A DNA stretch of 64,000 nt from Xenopus tropicalis (Eukaryota > Chordata > Amphibia > Anura > Pipidae): contig NC_030683.2 of NCBI RefSeq assembly GCF_000004195.4, forward strand, positions 3,503,133 through 3,567,132. The letters are read 5' to 3'. The position numbers were made by a program, and so were the translations under genes. The notes under the pieces are model-generated. The model worked only from the letters and a program-made list of their open reading frames with translations. It did no database searches and was not told where the DNA came from. This document shows positions 34,901 through 40,900 of the stretch, piece after piece (position 1 is the first letter of the stretch; each line of letters begins with the position of its first letter).

Positions 34901-37900
34901 CATAACAAGGTTACAGATATATAGAAACATTGGGGTAACAGTCACCCCGCTATAGTTCCAAGGGTACCCAGGGCACAAATAAGCACCCCAAATCCCCCCC
35001 TAACTGGCCTTCAGGCTGGGCCCCCTTAGCCCATAACAAGGTTACAGATATATAGAAACATTGGGGTAACAGTCACCCCGCTATAGTTCCAGGGGTACCC
35101 AGGGCACAAATAAGCACTCACCCCAAATCCCCCCCTAACTGGCCTTCAGGCTGGGCCCCCTTAGCCCATAACAAGGTTACAGATATATAGAAACATTGGG
35201 GTAACAGTCACCCCGCTATAGTTCCAGGGGTACCCAGGGCACAAATAAGCACTCACCCCAAATCCCCCCCTAACTGGCCTTCAGGCTGGGCCCCCTTAGC
35301 CCATAACAAGGTTACAGATATATAGAAACATTGGGGTAACAGTCACCCCGCTATAGTTCCAGGGGTACCCAGGGCACAAATAAGCACTCACCCCAAATCC
35401 CCCCCTAACTGGCCTTCAGGCTGGGCCCCCTTAGCCCATAACAAGGTTACAGATATATAGAAACATTGGGGTAACGGTCACCCCGCTATAGTTCCAGGGG
35501 TACCCAGGGCACAAATAAGCACTCACCCCAAATCCCCCCTAACTGGCCTTCAGGCTGGGCCCCCTTAGCCCATAACAAGGTTACAGATATATAGAAACAT
35601 TGGGGTAACAGTCACCCCGCTATAGTTCCAGGGGTACCCAGGGCACAAATAAGCACTCACCCCAAATCCCCCCCTAACTGGCCTTCAGGCTGGGCCCCCT
35701 TAGCCCATAACAAGGTTACAGATATATAGAAACATTGGGGTAACAGTCACCCCGCTATAGTTCCAGGGGTACCCAGGGCACAGATATGTAAGGGAATTAG
35801 TTCTTGCAACAGCACTTACAGGGTTAAACCAATTGCCCAATAGAATTCAGGTTGCTATTGGTGAGAGCCGACTGGAACTATTAAAGGAAAAATATTCCTG
35901 CTCTCAGTGATCCAGTCGGTGTGCCAGTATCCATTGTAACTGGCTGAGAGCACAAGCAGTACAGCAGACAGTAAAGGTGGCCATACACGGACCGATTTTT
36001 TACTTACAAACGACCGATTCCCGAATGATCCGATGCTATCGTTAAGTTATCGTATAGTTGGTGGTGTACGAACGATCGTCGGCCCACTAAACGAGCCGAC
36101 ATTATCGTCCCCAAAATCGATCGGCCAGGTTTAAAAATTTTGGTCGTTTAACGATAAAATCTGCCAGTTGATGTGAGTGTCAGACATTTGTCTTTCAACG
36201 ATTGTTCTCTGCGCATGTCACGATTGCCAGCAACGACATCGATCGTACGTAGATGTACGATCGTAGGTATTTTACGATAATGATGCGACAAAATCTTTCC
36301 CGAATTATCGTTGCCCGTGGATGGCATATCGTATGGGAACTCGATCGCCATACGATCGTTTGTCGATATAATCGTTCATCGCACAACGAGCGAAATCGCC
36401 TCGTGTATGGCCACCTTAAGGCTAGAGAGTGCAAATAAATCATTTCTCCCTTCTCTCACACTGAACAATGTTGTTAGCGTGTTGTTAGCGTGTCTCTAAA
36501 CATGTGCTGTTGGTTAAGAACACGGGTTGGTACAACTGTATTTGCAACTTACAAAGTCAGCGTCCAGTTTGCCCATCTCCTGCTTGTAGCTGCGCATACG
36601 GTTACTGTACATGGCGCGACTCTGCACCGGGATCTCCCGCACCTCCAGGTCCATCTGCTCCAACTGCCAATGAGAAATATACAGTGGTTAACACTAAGCA
36701 CAATTCAGCAGGAACAGCCCCCTAAGTTTGCCCATAGCCTGTACAGAGAGATACCATAAAACTATGGCACATAGGGATTCCTCTGTACTAAGCACAATTC
36801 AGCAGGAACAGCCCCCTAAGTTTGCCCATAGCCTGTACAGAGAGATACCATAAACCTATGGCACATAGGGATTCCCCTGTACTAAGCACAATTCAGCAGG
36901 AACAGCCCCCTAAGTTTGCCCATAGCCTGTACAGAGAGATACCATAAAACTATGGCACATAGGGATTCCCCTGTACTAAGCACAATTCAGCAGGAACAGC
37001 CCCCTAAGTTTGTGCATAGCCTGTACAAAGAGATACCATAAAACTATGGCACATAGGGATTCCCCTGTACTAAGCACAATTCAGCAGGAACAGCCCCCTA
37101 AGTTTGTGCATAGCCTGTACAAAGAGATACCATAAAACTATGGCACATAGGGATTCCCCTGTACTAAGCACAATTCAGCAGGAACAGCCCCCTAAGTTTG
37201 CCCATAGCCTGTACAGAGAGATACCATAAAACTATGGCACATAGGGATTCCCCTGTACTAAGTACAATTCAGCAGGAACAGCCCCCTAAGTTTACTCATA
37301 GCCTGTACAGAGAGATACCATAAAACTATGGCACATAGGGATTCCCCTGTACTAAGCACAATTCAGCAGGAACAGCCCCCTAAGTTTGCTCATAGCCTGT
37401 ACAGAGAGATACCATAAAACTATGGCACATAGGGATTCCCCTGTACTAAGCACAATTCAGCAGGAACAGCCCCCTAAGTTTGCTCATAGCCTGTACAAAG
37501 AGATACCATAAAACTACTCATGCAGAGAACAGTAATTTGTTTTTATTGAGGATTAAAATTCTCCCTGGAACTTGTACAACACGTTTTTTTGCTAAATACA
37601 ATTGGAACAGAGACATATAAATCATGTTTAAAGGCACAAAATGGTTGTAAAGCTGCAGTTAAAGCAAAAATAGAAAATAAAGACCTGAATTATTCACAAG
37701 CAAAGACTAATTCCAAAACGTGTGTCAAGTATATTCATAGCAGTGTAAGGCTGCAGGCAGAAAAGCTCAACCCGAACCCACCCACGACCACCAAATGGAG
37801 TGCCAAGGTCGGCCCGAACCCACCCGACCCGTGGGTATAGGGCTGGCCGGGCACTAAGAGAGCTTAGTTCAGTTTGAGCCAGGCTTCTATTTCTTATTTT

Positions 37901-40900
37901 CTCAGACTCTCTTTCATCTGGTATGGTACCTACGTATCAGAGGAAAGCTGATTCAAATATCTAACAATGGGATAATGGGCTCAGCCTGGCAACTATAGGC
38001 CAGTAAGTCTGACATCTGTGGTGTGCAAGTTATTTGAGAGTTTGTTAAGGGATCATATTCAGAATTATGTTGTGGAGAATGGCATTATGGGTAGGAATCA
38101 GAGATGAAATAGAGAAAGTACAGACTAAGCTGATAAAGGGAATGGGCTCAGTTATGGGGAAAGGCTGGCCCAGTTGGGATTGGTTACACTGGGGAAGGGG
38201 CAGTTAAGGGGGGGTCACTATATATAAATATATAAGGGGGGGCAGTAATGAAATAGAGAAAGTACAGGGAAGAGCGACTAAGCTGATAAAGGGAATGGGC
38301 TCAGTTATGGGGAAAGGCTGGCCCAGTTGGGATTGGTTACACTGGGGAAGGGGCAGTTAAGGGGGGGGGTCACTATATATAAATATATAAGGGGGGGGCA
38401 GTAATGAAATAGAGAAAGTACAGGGAAGAGCGACTAAGCTGATAAAGGGAATGGGCTCAGTTATGGGAAAGGCTGGCCAAGTTGGGATTGGTTACACTGG
38501 GGGGGCAGTTAAGGGGGGGGTCACTATATATAAATATATAAGGGGGGGGCAGTAATGAAATAGAGAAAGTACAGGGAAGAGCGACTAAGCTGATAAAGGG
38601 AATGGGCTCAGTTATGGGAAAGGCTGGCCAGTTGGGATTGGTTACACTGGGGGGGGGGGGGGGGGCAGTTAAGGGGGGGGGTCACTAATATATAAATATA
38701 TAGGGGGGGGGCAGTAATGAATAGAGAAAGTACAGGGAAGAGCGACTAAGCTGATAAAGGGAATGGGCTCAGTTATGGGGAAAGGGCTGGCCCAGTTTGG
38801 GATTGGTTACACTGGGAAGGGGCAGTTTAAGGGGGGTTCACTAATATAAGGAATATATAAGGGGGGGGCAGTAATGAAGAATAGAGAAGTACAGGGAAGA
38901 GCGACTAAGCTGATAAAGGGAATGGGCCTCAGGTTATGGGGAAGGCTGGCGGGGAAGGGGGTTAAGGGACTGGTAACTCCTAATGGGGAATAGTTGGGAT
39001 TGGTTACACTGGGGGGGCAGTTAAGGGGGGTCACTATATATAAATATATAAGGGGGGGCAGTAATGAAATAGAGAAAGTACAGGGAAGAGCGACTAAGCT
39101 GATAAAGGGAAATGGGCCTCAGTTATGGGGAAAGGCTGGCCCAGTTGGGATTGGTTACACTGGGGAAGGGGCAGTTAAGGGGGGGTCACTATATATAAAT
39201 ATATAAGGGGGGGCAGTAATGAAATAGAGAAAGTACAGGGAAGAGCGACTAAGCTGATAAAGGGAATGGGCTCAGTTATGGGGAAAGGCTGGCCCAGTTG
39301 GGATTGGTTACATAACCTATAGAGTGCAGGAGTCAGGTTTACCCCAGTTGGCTATTGGGTCAGAACCAGCGGTGCAGGGAATACACACCCAGGCAGAGCG
39401 CTACTGTGCGAGGGAAACAAAAGGGAACAGGAGACGGAGCGGTCGGACCTGTTTGCTCTGAGAGGGAACGTGGGATAAAGTGACGGATGGGAAGAATGGG
39501 AGTGTCAGTTTGTTGTTCCACTCAGTCATTATACCCAGCACTGAGCCAGCGGAACCTGCAGCTCCCCATCCCCTCCGCTGGCCCAGTATAACCCACAGCT
39601 CCCCATCCCCTCCGCTGGCCCAGTATAACCCACAGCTCCCCATCCCCTCCGCTGGCCCAGTATAACCCACAGCTCCCCATCCCCTCCGCTGGCCCAGTAT
39701 AACCCACAGCTCCCCATCCCCTCCGCTGGCCCAGTATAACCCACAGCTCCCCATCCCCTCCGCTGGCCCAGTATAACCCACAGCTGCCCAGTATAACCCA
39801 CAGCTGCCCCTGGTTATTGCTCCAATTTACCCCTGGGACCATCTCCTTAAACTGGGTTACTCCAGTCAGGGGCCCCAATAAAGTTGGAGCCTGTATGCCG
39901 GGCTGTGAGAAGGAGGAACCAGGGGAACCAATAGGGGGCAATTCCACATGTTTGGGGTCTCTATATATGTAGGGAATCCATCCCCCCCTCCATTCATTAC
40001 AAAACAGACTGACTGCCATCGTTCAGGGGGGTATGCCAGTCAGGGACCCCTTAGACGAGGTGACCCCCAAGAAAGTGTGAAAGTTAGCGGGGCCCTATAC
40101 TACTAAGTTAGCGGGGCCCTATACTACTAAGTTAGCGGGGCCCTATACTACTAAGTTGACGGGGCCCTATACTACTAAGTTAGCGGGGCCCTATACTACT
40201 AAGTTAGCGGGGCCCTATACTACTAAGTTAGCGGGGCCCTATACTACTAAGTTAGCGGGGCCCTATACTACTAAGTTGACGGGGCCCTATACTAATAAGT
40301 TGACGGGGCCCTATACTACTAAGTTGACGGGGCCCTATACTACTAAGTTGACGGGGCCCTATACTACTAAGTTGACGGGGCCCTATACTAATAAGTTGAC
40401 GGGGCCCTATACTACTAAGTTGACGGGGCCCTATACTACTAAGTTGACGGGGCCCTATACTACTAAGTTGACGGGGCCCTATACTAATAAGTTGACGGGG
40501 CCCTATACTACTAAGTTGACGGGGCCCTATACTAATAAGTTGACGGGGCCCTATACTAATAAGTTGACGGGGCCCTATACTAATAAGTTGACGGGGCCCT
40601 ATACTACTAAGTTATCGGGGCCCTATACTACTAAGTTAGTGGGGCCCTATACTTCTAAGTTATCGGGGCCCTATAATACTTAGTTAGTGGGACCCTTCTT
40701 CCCAGGGGACCTCAGTTAGTAGCCAAAGTGTTCCTTTTGGATTTTCTTAGTCTTTTAATTAATTTGATTAATTTTTTTAATATACCCCCCACCCCCCCAG
40801 GCCTTGCCGACCAACACAGTGATACAATGATACAAACCTGGGGTTCTTGGCTACCACTAGCCCACATTGGGGCTCATTAGCTGGATGGGCGGCTCATTAT

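Noticed and set aside
40156..40683. 175-codon frame with (TGPYTTKL)n
   Set aside because: Product of the 24-bp minisatellite; antisense in VTI1A intron 2.
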